A DNA stretch of 64,000 bases from contig JANYDU010000050.1 of assembly GCA_025359805.1 (NCBI GenBank), forward strand, positions 1 through 64,000. The letters run 5' to 3'. A program made the translations under genes and the position numbers. Below, one piece after another: positions 16,992 through 26,466 of the stretch. Numbering within the stretch: position 1 is the first letter of the stretch; each line of letters starts with the position of its first letter. The notes below the pieces were generated by a model. That model did not search any database, was not told where the DNA came from, and saw only the letters and a program-made list of their open reading frames with translations. The stretch comes from Bacteroidota bacterium. GTDB lineage: Bacteria > Bacteroidota > Bacteroidia > UKL13-3.

Positions 16992-17023
16992 ATAGGGGTT
17001 CCATTCAAAATTGGAATCCCTAT
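16992..17023 (+). promoter_or_regulatory. Intercistronic hairpin after atpE
   Basis: A 12-bp stem (16992-17003 with 17012-17023, one G-U pair) has an 8-base loop and no T run behind it. This suggests an mRNA-processing or stability element rather than a terminator. Confidence 0.6.
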
Positions 17024-17065
17024 TATATCATTTAGTTAAGTACATTGCTTTAAACAAAAAAAATT

Positions 17066-17560
17066 ATGGAATTAGTAAAACCGGGTATCGGATTACTTTT
17101 CTGGATGACGATTACATTCAGCATTGTATTATATCTGCTTTCTAAGTTCGCTTGGAAACCCATTTTAAAATCGTTAAGAGAGCGTGAAGACTCTATTAAC
17201 AATGCCCTCAATTCGGCAGAAGATGCTCGCAAATTAATGTCGGCATTAAAATCTGATAATGAGAAATTGTTACAAGAAGCTCGCATTGAACGCGATAAAA
17301 TGCTTAAGGAAGCCAGCGATATGAAAGATAGCATTATTGCACAAGCAAAACGTTCGGCTGATGAAGAAGGACGTAAACTTATTGCAAATGCGAAAGAAAG
17401 TATTGAGCGTGAAAAGCTAAATGCAATGAATCAATTAAAAACTCAGGTAGCTGAGCTTTCAGTTGATATGGCAGAAAAAATTCTTCGTAAAAAAATGGAT
17501 GATAGAAGCCAACAAGAAGCTTTCGTGAACGACAATTTAAAATCAATCAGCGCAAACTAA
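17066..17560 (+). CDS. atpF: ATP synthase F0 subunit b
   Basis: This is the peripheral stalk subunit of 164 residues. One N-terminal membrane helix (about 8-27, LLFWMTITFSIVLYLL) is followed by a long charged alpha-helical dimerisation stalk (about 35-150) rich in Glu, Lys and Ala. The KFAWKPIL motif after the membrane segment is typical. It is separated by 1 bp from atpH. Confidence 0.96.
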   Translation: MELVKPGIGLLFWMTITFSIVLYLLSKFAWKPILKSLREREDSINNALNSAEDARKLMSALKSDNEKLLQEARIERDKMLKEASDMKDSIIAQAKRSADEEGRKLIANAKESIEREKLNAMNQLKTQVAELSVDMAEKILRKKMDDRSQQEAFVNDNLKSISAN

Positions 17561-17561
17561 C

Positions 17562-18113
17562 ATGTCAGAACAAAAAGTAGCAAGCCGATACGCCAAAGCA
17601 TTAATTGATCTTTCAACAGAGCAAAATAATGTTGATGTGATTGTGAGCGACATGAAAGATTTTTTGGTTACTTTAAAGCATAATTCACAGCTTGAAGTAA
17701 TGCTTAAAAGTCCAGTAGTTACTGGCGATAATAAGATGGCAGTATTGAGAAAAATATTTGCAAAAAGCTATCACAAAAATACCATTAATTTTTTTGCGCT
17801 TGTTATTCATAAAAACAGAGCATTTTATTTAAGTGTAATTGCAAAAGTATTTATTGAACAATACAACACACTCAATAATATTATGCAAGCATCTGTAAAA
17901 ACGGCTCATGCTATTGATGATAAATTGAAAGAAGAAATCAAACAATTTATTTCCAATTATTCGGGTAAAAAAGTAGAATTAAAATCAACCGTTGATCCTA
18001 AACTTATTGGAGGATTGGTGATACAAATGGAAGATAAACTTTTTGATGCCAGCATATCGGGCAAACTCAATAAACTAAAACAAGATTTATTAAACACATA
18101 CATTTCTAAATAA
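17562..18113 (+). CDS. atpH: ATP synthase F1 subunit delta
   Basis: This stalk subunit of 183 residues connects F1 to subunit b. The family start [13 protein letters not shown] is at residues 5-17 and the C-terminal signature [21 protein letters not shown] is near 147-167. Both ends are complete. It is tightly spaced between atpF (1 bp) and atpA (7 bp). Confidence 0.95.
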   Translation: MSEQKVASRYAKALIDLSTEQNNVDVIVSDMKDFLVTLKHNSQLEVMLKSPVVTGDNKMAVLRKIFAKSYHKNTINFFALVIHKNRAFYLSVIAKVFIEQYNTLNNIMQASVKTAHAIDDKLKEEIKQFISNYSGKKVELKSTVDPKLIGGLVIQMEDKLFDASISGKLNKLKQDLLNTYISK

Positions 18114-18120
18114 ACAGAAT

Positions 18121-19701
18121 ATGGTAGAGATCAGACCTGATGAAGTTTCAGCGATCATTAGAGAGCAACTCAGCAACTTTAAAAGTGATGCTGAACTCGA
18201 AGAAGTAGGTACCGTGCTCCAAGTAGGTGATGGTATTGCACGTATTTATGGATTAACAAAAGTTCAATCAGGAGAGTTGGTTGAATTTGCAAATGGTGTT
18301 CAAGCCATTGTGTTAAACTTAGAAGAAGATAACGTTGGTGCGGTATTACTTGGTGCCGCAGATTCAATTGTTGAAGGAGATACCGTAAAACGTACCGGAC
18401 GCATTGCATCAATTAAGGTTGGAGAAGGAATGCTTGGTCGTGTGGTAAACACACTTGGAATTCCTATTGATGGAAAAGGTCCAATTACTGGAGATTTATA
18501 TGAAATGCCTCTTGAGCGTAAAGCTCCGGGAGTAATTTATCGTGAGCCAGTGAAAGAGCCTCTTCAAACAGGTATCAAAGCTATTGATGCGATGATTCCT
18601 ATCGGACGTGGACAACGTGAGTTGGTTATTGGCGATCGTCAAACAGGTAAAACTGCTGTATGTATTGATACCATTATCAATCAAAAAGAATTTTATGAAG
18701 CAGGGAAACCTGTATTTTGTATATATGTAGCTATCGGACAAAAAGCTTCAACTGTTGCGCAAGTTGTAAAAACATTAGAAGAAAGAGGTGCAATGCCTTA
18801 TACCGTTGTTGTTTCAGCATCATCGTCAGATCCAGCTCCAATGCAATTTTTCGCTCCAATGGGCGGTGCTTCTATCGGAGAGTTTTTCCGTGATACTGGA
18901 CGTCCTGCACTGATTGTTTATGATGATTTATCAAAACAAGCTGTGGCTTACCGTGAAGTTTCATTGTTGCTTCGCAGACCACCGGGACGTGAAGCTTATC
19001 CTGGCGATGTATTCTATCTTCACAGTCGTTTATTAGAACGTGCTGCAAAAATTAATGCAACAGATTCTATTGCTCAGGCAATGAATGATATCCCAGACTC
19101 AATCAAACACCTTGTAAAAGGTGGTGGGTCATTAACAGCTTTGCCGATTATCGAAACACAAGCTGGTGACGTATCTGCATATATTCCTACAAACGTAATT
19201 TCTATTACTGATGGACAAATATTCCTTGAGTCGAACCTGTTTAACTCAGGTGTTCGTCCTGCAATCAACGTAGGTATTTCAGTATCTCGTGTGGGTGGGA
19301 ATGCTCAAATCAAATCGATGAAAAAAGTGGCTGGAACTTTAAAATTAGATCAAGCTCAATATCGTGAGTTGGAAGCATTCTCAAAATTTGGTTCCGATTT
19401 GGATGCTGCCACAAAAGCTGTTCTTTCAAAAGGTGCACGTAACGTGGAAATTCTGAAACAAGGTCAGTTCTCTCCTCTTACTGTTGAAAAACAAGTTGCT
19501 ATTATTTATTTGGGAACAAAAGGGTTGTTAAACAATGTTCCAATTAATAAAATACGTGAGTTTGAAGAAGAATATTTAAACTACATTGAGAATAAACATA
19601 AAGCTGTTTTAGAAAGTCTCAAAAAAGGTGCAATGAGTGAAGATGTAATCACCATACTTGAAACCGTTTGTAAAGAGTTAACAGCAAAATATTCAGCGTA
19701 G
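18121..19701 (+). CDS. atpA: ATP synthase F1 subunit alpha
   Basis: This is the non-catalytic nucleotide-binding subunit of the F1 hexamer, 526 residues. The P-loop is GDRQTGKT (about 171-178). The signature ending [14 protein letters not shown] holds the arginine finger region near 380-393. The N-terminus [17 protein letters not shown] is standard. It is followed by a 69-bp gap with a strong hairpin before atpG. No beta subunit gene (atpD) is found in this window. Confidence 0.98.
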   Translation: MVEIRPDEVSAIIREQLSNFKSDAELEEVGTVLQVGDGIARIYGLTKVQSGELVEFANGVQAIVLNLEEDNVGAVLLGAADSIVEGDTVKRTGRIASIKVGEGMLGRVVNTLGIPIDGKGPITGDLYEMPLERKAPGVIYREPVKEPLQTGIKAIDAMIPIGRGQRELVIGDRQTGKTAVCIDTIINQKEFYEAGKPVFCIYVAIGQKASTVAQVVKTLEERGAMPYTVVVSASSSDPAPMQFFAPMGGASIGEFFRDTGRPALIVYDDLSKQAVAYREVSLLLRRPPGREAYPGDVFYLHSRLLERAAKINATDSIAQAMNDIPDSIKHLVKGGGSLTALPIIETQAGDVSAYIPTNVISITDGQIFLESNLFNSGVRPAINVGISVSRVGGNAQIKSMKKVAGTLKLDQAQYRELEAFSKFGSDLDAATKAVLSKGARNVEILKQGQFSPLTVEKQVAIIYLGTKGLLNNVPINKIREFEEEYLNYIENKHKAVLESLKKGAMSEDVITILETVCKELTAKYSA

Positions 19702-19714
19702 TTGAAAACGTTAT

Positions 19715-19753
19715 TTGGTTATTAAGTTATTAGATGAGTAACTTAATAACCAA
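19715..19753 (+). promoter_or_regulatory. Intercistronic hairpin between atpA and atpG
   Basis: A perfect 15-bp inverted repeat (19715-19729 with 19739-19753) encloses a 9-base loop, with no T run after it. It could stabilise the upstream message or reduce read-through into atpG, fitting the 3:1 alpha to gamma ratio. It could also be a copy of a short palindromic repeat. Confidence 0.6.
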
Positions 19754-19770
19754 TAAACAATAACTAAAAT

Positions 19771-20655
19771 ATGGCTAATTTAAAAGAAGTAAGAATACGC
19801 ATCGCATCTATCAACTCAACGCAACAAATTACAAAAGCGATGAAATTGGTGAGTGCTACCAAATTGAGAAGAGCACAAAATGCCATTATTCAAATGAGAC
19901 CTTATGCTCAAAAACTGAATGGTATTTTAGCAAACCTTGCAGACTCAATTGATGTTGATTCTCTAAAAATTTATTTCGATCAAAAAGAAGCTAAAAAAGT
20001 TTTATTGGTAGTAATTACTTCTGATAGAGGTTTGTGTGGTTCGTTTAATGCCAATGTGATTAAACTTACTAATAATCTCATCAAAGAAAAATATGCCACA
20101 CAACAAGCCTCAGGAGATGTTACCATTTTACCTGTTGGAAAAAAAGCGTTTGAGTTTTATAGCAAGTTAAATGCAACTCTTATTCCTGATTTTAAGGATA
20201 CCTTTTTACACTTAAATGCTGAAAGTGGATTTGCAATTGGTACATATATTTTAGAAGCGTTTCGTGCGGGAAAATATAATGCAGTAGAAATTGTTTACAA
20301 CCAATTTAAAAATGCTGCTACCCAAATATTAACCAATGAGCAATTTTTGCCTATCAATCCAAAAGCAATGAGTGCCAAATCTTCAAAGAAAAATGATTAC
20401 TTATTTGAGCCCTCAAATGCCGAAATTTTAGAAGAATTAATTCCTCGCATTTTAAAAACGCAAGTGTATCGTTCATTATTAGATTCATCGGCATCAGAAC
20501 ATGGAGCCAGAATGATTTCAATGGATAAAGCAACTGATAACGCAGGCGAATTATTAAAGGCATTGAAGATTGAATACAATCGTGTTCGTCAGGCTGCAAT
20601 TACTACTGAAATATCGGAAATTGTGGGTGGTGCTGCAGCATTAAGCGGTGCGTAA
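19771..20655 (+). CDS. atpG: ATP synthase F1 subunit gamma
   Basis: This is the central rotor shaft of 294 residues. The N-terminal coiled coil starts NLKEVRIRIASINSTQQITKAMKLVSATK, with ITSDRGLCGSFN near 89-100 and the C-terminal helix RQAAITTEISEIVGGAAAL. Full length. It ends the operon. atpD and atpC must lie elsewhere, a common arrangement in Bacteroidota. Confidence 0.97.
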   Translation: MANLKEVRIRIASINSTQQITKAMKLVSATKLRRAQNAIIQMRPYAQKLNGILANLADSIDVDSLKIYFDQKEAKKVLLVVITSDRGLCGSFNANVIKLTNNLIKEKYATQQASGDVTILPVGKKAFEFYSKLNATLIPDFKDTFLHLNAESGFAIGTYILEAFRAGKYNAVEIVYNQFKNAATQILTNEQFLPINPKAMSAKSSKKNDYLFEPSNAEILEELIPRILKTQVYRSLLDSSASEHGARMISMDKATDNAGELLKALKIEYNRVRQAAITTEISEIVGGAAALSGA

Positions 20656-20678
20656 TTTATAAAGACTATTTAGCTTTT

Positions 20679-21932
20679 TTACTGAGGTTTTTGCTTAGGT
20701 CTATTATTATCAATTTTGGGCTTGTTGTTTCTTTTCCCTTTAAATGAACGTTTATCATTGAATGATTTTTTGAGTTTTTTTTCTGGCTCATACAAAGGAG
20801 ATTCACCAAATTGTTGGGGTAATGTTAATTTAGGAATATCGGTTCCAATTAAACTTTCAATATCAAAAAATTTACGTTGATCTTTTTCATTGATAAAAGT
20901 AATCGCTGTTCCAGTATTCTCCGCACGTGCAGTTCTACCAATTCTATGAATATAATCTTCTGGATCTGGTGGCACATCAAAATTAACAACTAAGCTAATT
21001 CCGTCCACATCAATTCCTCTCGATAAAATATCAGTTCCAATTAAAATTTGTAACTCTTTATTTTTAAAAGCACGCATTATTTCTTCCCGTTCGGCTTGTT
21101 CCAAATCACTATGAAATGCTTTGATGGATAATCCAGAACGGTATAATTCTTTATTAAGATCTTTTACTTTTTCTTTTGTAGATGCAAAAATAATTACACT
21201 GTCATGTTTTTTTTCGTTCAAAATATGCTTTAACAATCCAACTTTGTTGGCATCATAAGTTAAGTATGCTTGTTGCAAAATTCCTTCTGCGGGCTTACTA
21301 ATGGCTATATTTATTTGTTCGGGATTATTCAAAATACGTTGAGCAAGTGTTCTTATTTTTGGAGGCATGGTTGCTGAAAACAAAACCGTTTGTCGGTTAA
21401 CGGGGAGATAATTTACGATGCGCATAATATCTTCATAAAATCCCATATCCAACATCCTATCCGCTTCATCCAACACCAAGTGTTGCAAGTTAGACATATC
21501 AACAGAACCTGCTGAAGTAAGCATGGCAATTAGCCTTCCAGGAGTGGCAATAATTATATCTGCACCTTCGCGCATTGCTTTTTGTTGTTGTGCAAACGCA
21601 TTTCCATCTCCGCCACCATAAACAGGAATTGAACTTACTCCCAAAAAATAACTGAATCCTTCAATTTGTTGATCAATTTGTTGAGCCAATTCACGTGTTG
21701 GCGCAATAATAAGTGTACTTAATTTTCGAGATTCACTTTGCACAATTTTATTTAAAATAGGTAACACATAAGCAGCCGTTTTTCCAGTTCCGGTTTGTGC
21801 ACAGGCAATCAAATCTTTATGTTGCAAAATAAGCGGAATGCTTTGTTCTTGTATTGGTGTAGGCTTATCGTAACCCATAGATTCCAGTCCATCTAAAAGC
21901 CTTTGGTCGAATTTAAAATCGTTAAATGTCAA
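20679..21932 (-). CDS. DEAD-box ATP-dependent RNA helicase (RhlE-like)
   Basis: This is an RNA helicase of 417 residues with every core motif: Q motif near 20-27 (KPTPIQEQSIP), motif I AQTGTGKT, Ia PTRELAQQ, II DEAD, III SAT, and VI HRIGRTAR in the second RecA domain. The C-terminal tail (about 375-417) is rich in Lys, Arg, Asn and Pro, suited to RNA binding. It resembles the RhlE/DbpA-type helicases used in ribosome assembly and cold adaptation. It is convergent with atpG, with 23 bp between stops. Assignment to RhlE rather than another subfamily is tentative. Confidence 0.92.
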   Translation of the reverse strand: MTFNDFKFDQRLLDGLESMGYDKPTPIQEQSIPLILQHKDLIACAQTGTGKTAAYVLPILNKIVQSESRKLSTLIIAPTRELAQQIDQQIEGFSYFLGVSSIPVYGGGDGNAFAQQQKAMREGADIIIATPGRLIAMLTSAGSVDMSNLQHLVLDEADRMLDMGFYEDIMRIVNYLPVNRQTVLFSATMPPKIRTLAQRILNNPEQINIAISKPAEGILQQAYLTYDANKVGLLKHILNEKKHDSVIIFASTKEKVKDLNKELYRSGLSIKAFHSDLEQAEREEIMRAFKNKELQILIGTDILSRGIDVDGISLVVNFDVPPDPEDYIHRIGRTARAENTGTAITFINEKDQRKFFDIESLIGTDIPKLTLPQQFGESPLYEPEKKLKKSFNDKRSFKGKRNNKPKIDNNRPKQKPQ

Positions 21933-22036
21933 TTTAATAAATGATTAATTATTTTGTGGCAAGATAAGGTTTAATTAAAAGGATATGAATAAATAGATTT
22001 AAGCTTAGTTTTACCGCTTTATAAAAAGGAATGCGC

Positions 22037-22639
22037 ATGAGAAAATTATACGGACTTGTAGTTTGTGGGGGGGAAAGTTCTAGAATGGGAATGGACAAAA
22101 GTTTATTGGTTTACCATGATAAACCTCAACGATATTATTTGTATGAATTATTAAGAACACTTTGTGATAGTGTTTTTATTTCTTGTAACAAAAAACAATC
22201 AACTACTATTTCTGAAAACTATGAAAAAATAGTTGATTTAGATAGATATGAAAATATAGGTCCAATGGCAGCTTTATTAAGTGCTTTTGATAAATATCCT
22301 GATGCTGATTTTTTAGTTTTGGCTTGCGATTATCCATTTATAAAAAAAGAACATCTGCAAGAATTGCTTAACGCTAGAGATAAAAAACATTTGGCCGTTT
22401 CGTTTTTTAATACCGAAACAAATTTTAAAGAACCTCTGTTAGCTTTTTATTCAAATGAATGTTATCCGCGTTTAATTCATCAAGTAAATAGAAAAGAATA
22501 TTCGTTAAAACATTTTTTGAAAGAAATAGAAGCAAAAAAAATAATTCCAACATCGCCCGAAACCATTATAAGTATTGATACTCCAGAAGCTTATCAAACT
22601 GTATTGGAAACACTTGCTCTTCAATCAACAATAATTTAG
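22037..22639 (+). CDS. mobA: Molybdenum cofactor guanylyltransferase
   Basis: It attaches GMP to molybdopterin to make MGD, the cofactor form used by DMSO-reductase-family enzymes such as the oxidoreductase two genes downstream. About 200 residues. The nucleotide-binding loop is VVCGGESSRMGMDKSLL at the N-terminus, with DLDRYENIGPMAALLSA and ACDYPFI further on, as in the family. I prefer the ATG at 22037, because AAGGA ends 6 bases before it. The ATG at 22031 is the alternative. The loop codons contain a run of seven G, rare in this A+T-rich sequence. It is followed 49 bp later by fdhD. Confidence 0.88.
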   Translation: MRKLYGLVVCGGESSRMGMDKSLLVYHDKPQRYYLYELLRTLCDSVFISCNKKQSTTISENYEKIVDLDRYENIGPMAALLSAFDKYPDADFLVLACDYPFIKKEHLQELLNARDKKHLAVSFFNTETNFKEPLLAFYSNECYPRLIHQVNRKEYSLKHFLKEIEAKKIIPTSPETIISIDTPEAYQTVLETLALQSTII

Positions 22640-22688
22640 TTTTTCATTTTAAAATGTTGAAATTAGTGGCGAAATACTTTTTATAAAT

Positions 22689-23549
22689 ATGTCGAAAGCT
22701 TCAGTTGCTCCTATCAAAATTAAAAAAATAAATGATGGTACTACTTCAGTTGCTAACGATTTATTAGCAGTAGAAGAACCTCTTGAAATACGCATTGGAT
22801 ATGGTGCTAAAACAAATCGAGAACAAAAAAGTATTTCGGTAACGATGCGCACACCCGGGCACGATTTTGAATTGGCTTTTGGTTTTTTATTTACAGAAGG
22901 AATTATTCAATCTCCCAATCAAATCACACAAATAAAATATTGCACCGAAGCAAACACAATACAAAATAAAGAAAATATTGTAAGGGTTGAATTAAGAGAA
23001 GATATCGAAATTGATTTCGTAAAACTACAACGAAATTTTTATACCACATCGAGTTGCGGAGTATGTGGCAAAGCAAGTATTGATGCTGTAAAAACAGTTT
23101 TTAAACAATCAATAACTAACAATCATCAACCATCAACCATTAACTATCAACTCATCCTCTCACTTCCACAAAAATTAAGAGCTAAACAAAATGTGTTTGA
23201 ATATACTGGTGGATTACATGCTTGTGCAATATTTGATTTAGCTGGAAATTTATTATTATTACGTGAAGATGTTGGGCGACATAATGCATTGGATAAACTC
23301 ATTGGGGCAGCAATTTATGATAACATTAATTTAGATAAATGTATATTGTTATTGAGTGGTAGAGCAAGTTTTGAATTGATTCAAAAAGCAGCAATGGCAG
23401 GAATTATAGTGGTTTGTGCGGTTGGTGCTCCATCTAATTTAGCAGTTGAAATTGCCAAAGAGTTTAATATAACTTTGATTGGTTTTTTAAGAGAAAACAG
23501 GTTAAATATTTATAGCAATGAACACCGCATACATATTGAATCAAAATGA
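22689..23549 (+). CDS. fdhD: Formate dehydrogenase sulfurtransferase FdhD
   Basis: It carries sulfur from a cysteine desulfurase to the Mo-bisMGD cofactor, activating formate-dehydrogenase-type enzymes. 286 residues. The swinging-loop cysteines are C123 and C126 in SSCGVCGKAS, and the conserved YTGGLHACAIFD and REDVGRHNALDK motifs follow. Residues 141-158 are a low-complexity Asn/Ile/Thr/Gln linker encoded by a CAA/ATC/TAAC word repeat, placed in a variable part of the family. Its stop overlaps the downstream oxidoreductase start by 4 bases, so the maturase and its likely client are translationally coupled. Confidence 0.94.
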   Translation: MSKASVAPIKIKKINDGTTSVANDLLAVEEPLEIRIGYGAKTNREQKSISVTMRTPGHDFELAFGFLFTEGIIQSPNQITQIKYCTEANTIQNKENIVRVELREDIEIDFVKLQRNFYTTSSCGVCGKASIDAVKTVFKQSITNNHQPSTINYQLILSLPQKLRAKQNVFEYTGGLHACAIFDLAGNLLLLREDVGRHNALDKLIGAAIYDNINLDKCILLLSGRASFELIQKAAMAGIIVVCAVGAPSNLAVEIAKEFNITLIGFLRENRLNIYSNEHRIHIESK

Positions 23550-25867
23550 ATGGAAATATGGCAAAAAATAAATCTACAAAACCTAACCCCGAAAACCCCG
23601 AAAATTTTACTGGCATAAAACTTACTGAAACTAAAACCGTAGCAGCTGGAATTCCTGCGGTTATATCAACAGCGCAACACATGCTTAGTGAAATGGGACC
23701 TATTCGTGGATTTAAAGCGTTAGCAAAATTGAATCAGAAGGATGGTTTTGATTGCCCAGGTTGCGCATGGCCTGACCCCGATGATGAGCGCTCTCCTATT
23801 GCCGAGTATTGCGAAAATGGCGCAAAAGCAATTGCCGAAGAAGCCACTTCTAAAAAATTAACAGCACAATTTTTTGCCGAAAATGCTGTTGCTGATCTTT
23901 CTCTGTTAGATGATTATCGAATAGGGAAAAAAGGTCGTGTGGCACAACCCATGTATTTGCCAAAAGGTGCTACACATTATCAACCCATCTCTTGGGAAAA
24001 TGCGTTTAAGAAAATTGCCGAACATTTAAATAATTTGCCTTCACCCAACGATGCCATTTTTTATACATCTGGAAGAACAAGTAACGAAGCTGCATTTTTA
24101 TATCAACTTTTTGTACGCGAATTTGGTACCAATAATTTACCCGATTGTTCAAATATGTGTCACGAGAGTAGTGGCGTTGCTTTAAATGAAACAGTTGGTA
24201 TTGGCAAGGGCTCTGTTAAGTTAGAAGATTTTTATGAAGCCGAAGTTGTTATTGTTATTGGGCAAAATCCGGGCACCAATCATCCTCGCATGTTAAGTGC
24301 TTTGCAAAAGGCAAAAGAGAATGGATGCACAATTATTTCTGTAAATCCTTTGCCCGAAACAGGGCTTGTAGCATTTAGTAATCCGCAAACAATTAAAGGT
24401 GCTTTAGGTATCAAATCAAAACTTACCGATATTTTTTTACAGGTAAAAATTAATGGCGATATGGCACTAATAAAAGCCATCGAAAAATTATTGTTTGAGG
24501 AAGAAGCCAATCATCCAAACACCATTTTTGATAATGAATTTATAAAAAATAATACAACCGGTTTTGATGATTTAAAAGAAAATGTAACCAAATATTCGTT
24601 ACAAGAATTAAGCGAAGCATGTGGAATTTCTTTGGAACAAATTCATCAAACAGTTGATGCCATCAAACATAAAAAGAAAATTATTGCTTGTTGGGCAATG
24701 GGATTAACTCAACATAAAAACGCAGTTGATACCATTAAAGAAGTTGTGAATTTATTGTTACTAAAAGGCAGCATTGGAAAGCCAGGAGCAGGCACATGCC
24801 CAGTGCGCGGACATAGCAATGTGCAAGGCGATAGAACAATGGGAATTTACGAAAAACCCTCGCAAATATTTTTAGATAATATTCAAAAAGCATTTGATTT
24901 TAATCCTCCACGCGAACATGGTTTAGATGTGGTTGATTGCATTAAAACCATGCACCAAGAAAAAGGAAAAGTATTTTTTGCTATGGGAGGAAATTTTCTT
25001 TCGGCAACTCCTGATACCACCTATACTGCGCAAGCATTGCGTAATTGTGCACTCACGGTTCAAGTTTCTACTAAGCTTAATCGAAGCCATTTAATAACAG
25101 GTGAAGAAGCTCTTATACTTCCAACTTTTGGACGCAGTGATAAAGATATAATGAACGGTGAAGAGCAATTTATTACCTGTGAAAATTCTATGGGTGTGGT
25201 GCAAATGAGCAAAGGAAATTTAAAACCCGTGAGCAATAATTTGATGAGTGAAAGTATGATTGTAACACAATTAGCAAAAGCTACTTTAGGCAATAAAAGC
25301 AAAATTAATTGGAGCAAATACGAACAGCATTACGACAATATCAGAACAGATATTGAACGCACCATTCCAGGATTTGATGAGTATAATAAACGTGCAAGAA
25401 TTCCTGGAGGATTTTATTTACCAAACGGTGCACGTGATGGAAAGTTTAATACATTTAATGGCAAGGCAAATTTTAATTCAGGTAATGTATCATATAACAA
25501 ATTAGCCGATGATGAGTTGATGATGATGACAGTTAGAAGTCATGATCAGTTTAATACAACCATCTATGGATTAAATGATAGATACCGTGGAGTAATGAAT
25601 GAACGAAGAGTTATTTTTATGAACAAAAAGGATATTATCAAACATCATTTAATGGCTGGTGATATAGTTGATTTGTATAATTTTTATGGCGATGTGGTGC
25701 GTGTAGCACATAAATTTATTGTAGTTGAATTTAGCATTCCGGATGGATGTACAGCCACCTATTTTCCAGAAACCAATGTGCTTGTTCCAATCGATTCTGT
25801 TGCCGAAAAAAGTAATACACCTACTTCAAAAATGATTGTATTGAAATTGAAAAAACATGCTCAATAA
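23546..25867 (+). CDS. FdhF/YdeP-type molybdopterin oxidoreductase
   Basis: This is a Mo/W-bisMGD enzyme of the FdhF/YdeP family, 773 residues. The single N-terminal Cys cluster DCPGCAWPDP (C70, C73, then C89) is typical of YdeP rather than of true formate dehydrogenases, which have a four-Cys iron-sulfur site near the N-terminus. The probable Mo ligand is C205 in SNMCHESSG. VPIGQNPGT-like nucleotide motifs and the PVRGHSNVQGDRTMG segment are present, with a molybdopterin dinucleotide-binding domain at the C-terminus. No Tat signal, so it is cytoplasmic. The real substrate is unknown, since YdeP of E. coli is linked to acid resistance. The start may be the ATG at 23558. mobA and fdhD directly upstream supply the cofactor. 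Confidence 0.9.
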   Translation: MNGNMAKNKSTKPNPENPENFTGIKLTETKTVAAGIPAVISTAQHMLSEMGPIRGFKALAKLNQKDGFDCPGCAWPDPDDERSPIAEYCENGAKAIAEEATSKKLTAQFFAENAVADLSLLDDYRIGKKGRVAQPMYLPKGATHYQPISWENAFKKIAEHLNNLPSPNDAIFYTSGRTSNEAAFLYQLFVREFGTNNLPDCSNMCHESSGVALNETVGIGKGSVKLEDFYEAEVVIVIGQNPGTNHPRMLSALQKAKENGCTIISVNPLPETGLVAFSNPQTIKGALGIKSKLTDIFLQVKINGDMALIKAIEKLLFEEEANHPNTIFDNEFIKNNTTGFDDLKENVTKYSLQELSEACGISLEQIHQTVDAIKHKKKIIACWAMGLTQHKNAVDTIKEVVNLLLLKGSIGKPGAGTCPVRGHSNVQGDRTMGIYEKPSQIFLDNIQKAFDFNPPREHGLDVVDCIKTMHQEKGKVFFAMGGNFLSATPDTTYTAQALRNCALTVQVSTKLNRSHLITGEEALILPTFGRSDKDIMNGEEQFITCENSMGVVQMSKGNLKPVSNNLMSESMIVTQLAKATLGNKSKINWSKYEQHYDNIRTDIERTIPGFDEYNKRARIPGGFYLPNGARDGKFNTFNGKANFNSGNVSYNKLADDELMMMTVRSHDQFNTTIYGLNDRYRGVMNERRVIFMNKKDIIKHHLMAGDIVDLYNFYGDVVRVAHKFIVVEFSIPDGCTATYFPETNVLVPIDSVAEKSNTPTSKMIVLKLKKHAQ

Positions 25868-26003
25868 TATTACATTAAGTTTTAGTAACAATGAAGTAAT
25901 GTATCGAAGAATAAGCTGATGATATTTACTATTCTGATAAGTAGAGAAAGTATTTAAATTATAAATTTGTTCTATTAGAGCCTTCCAATTCGTTTCGAAA
26001 AAT

Positions 26004-26465
26004 ATGAAAACAGTAAGTATATTTAGTGCTATTTTTATTACTTGTATATCACTTCTATTTCATGGATGTTGTAGTAGTGCCAGTTATGATGGTTATTTAT
26101 TGAATGGGGATATCAAAAGTGCAAATTATTTATTGTCTGTTGACTCTTCAAATAAAATTATAAATATTAGTTATTTAGGTTCCTCAAATAAATTATATCC
26201 TGATAAGAATTCTTGTTTTTTTTCAATTTCAAATGCTAAAGACTTTACCACTTTAATTATTGAAACTGTTGGAAAAATTGATACTGTAATATTTAAAACA
26301 ACGGTAATTCAATTAGAACATTCCTATGATGCAAATTGTGAAAAGGAATCAATGAGTTTGAGTAGGAGTTCTCCAACTATTGATTATTCCAGTTGTGACT
26401 CAATAAATTTAATAACTAGTAATTATAACTATAGTCCAACTATCGTTTATAAAATTTGGCCTTGA
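26004..26465 (+). CDS. Hypothetical lipoprotein
   Basis: This is a 153-residue protein with a lipoprotein signal ending LLFHGC (Cys22, with a second Cys at 23). The mature part is Ser- and Asn-rich with beta-type alternation and four more Cys that might form disulfides. I recognise no family. The downstream membrane protein starts 1 bp after its stop, so the two probably act together in the envelope. A TAAATTTG box lies at 25962-25969, about 35 bp before the start. Confidence 0.65.
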   Translation: MKTVSIFSAIFITCISLLFHGCCSSASYDGYLLNGDIKSANYLLSVDSSNKIINISYLGSSNKLYPDKNSCFFSISNAKDFTTLIIETVGKIDTVIFKTTVIQLEHSYDANCEKESMSLSRSSPTIDYSSCDSINLITSNYNYSPTIVYKIWP

Positions 26466-26466
26466 A

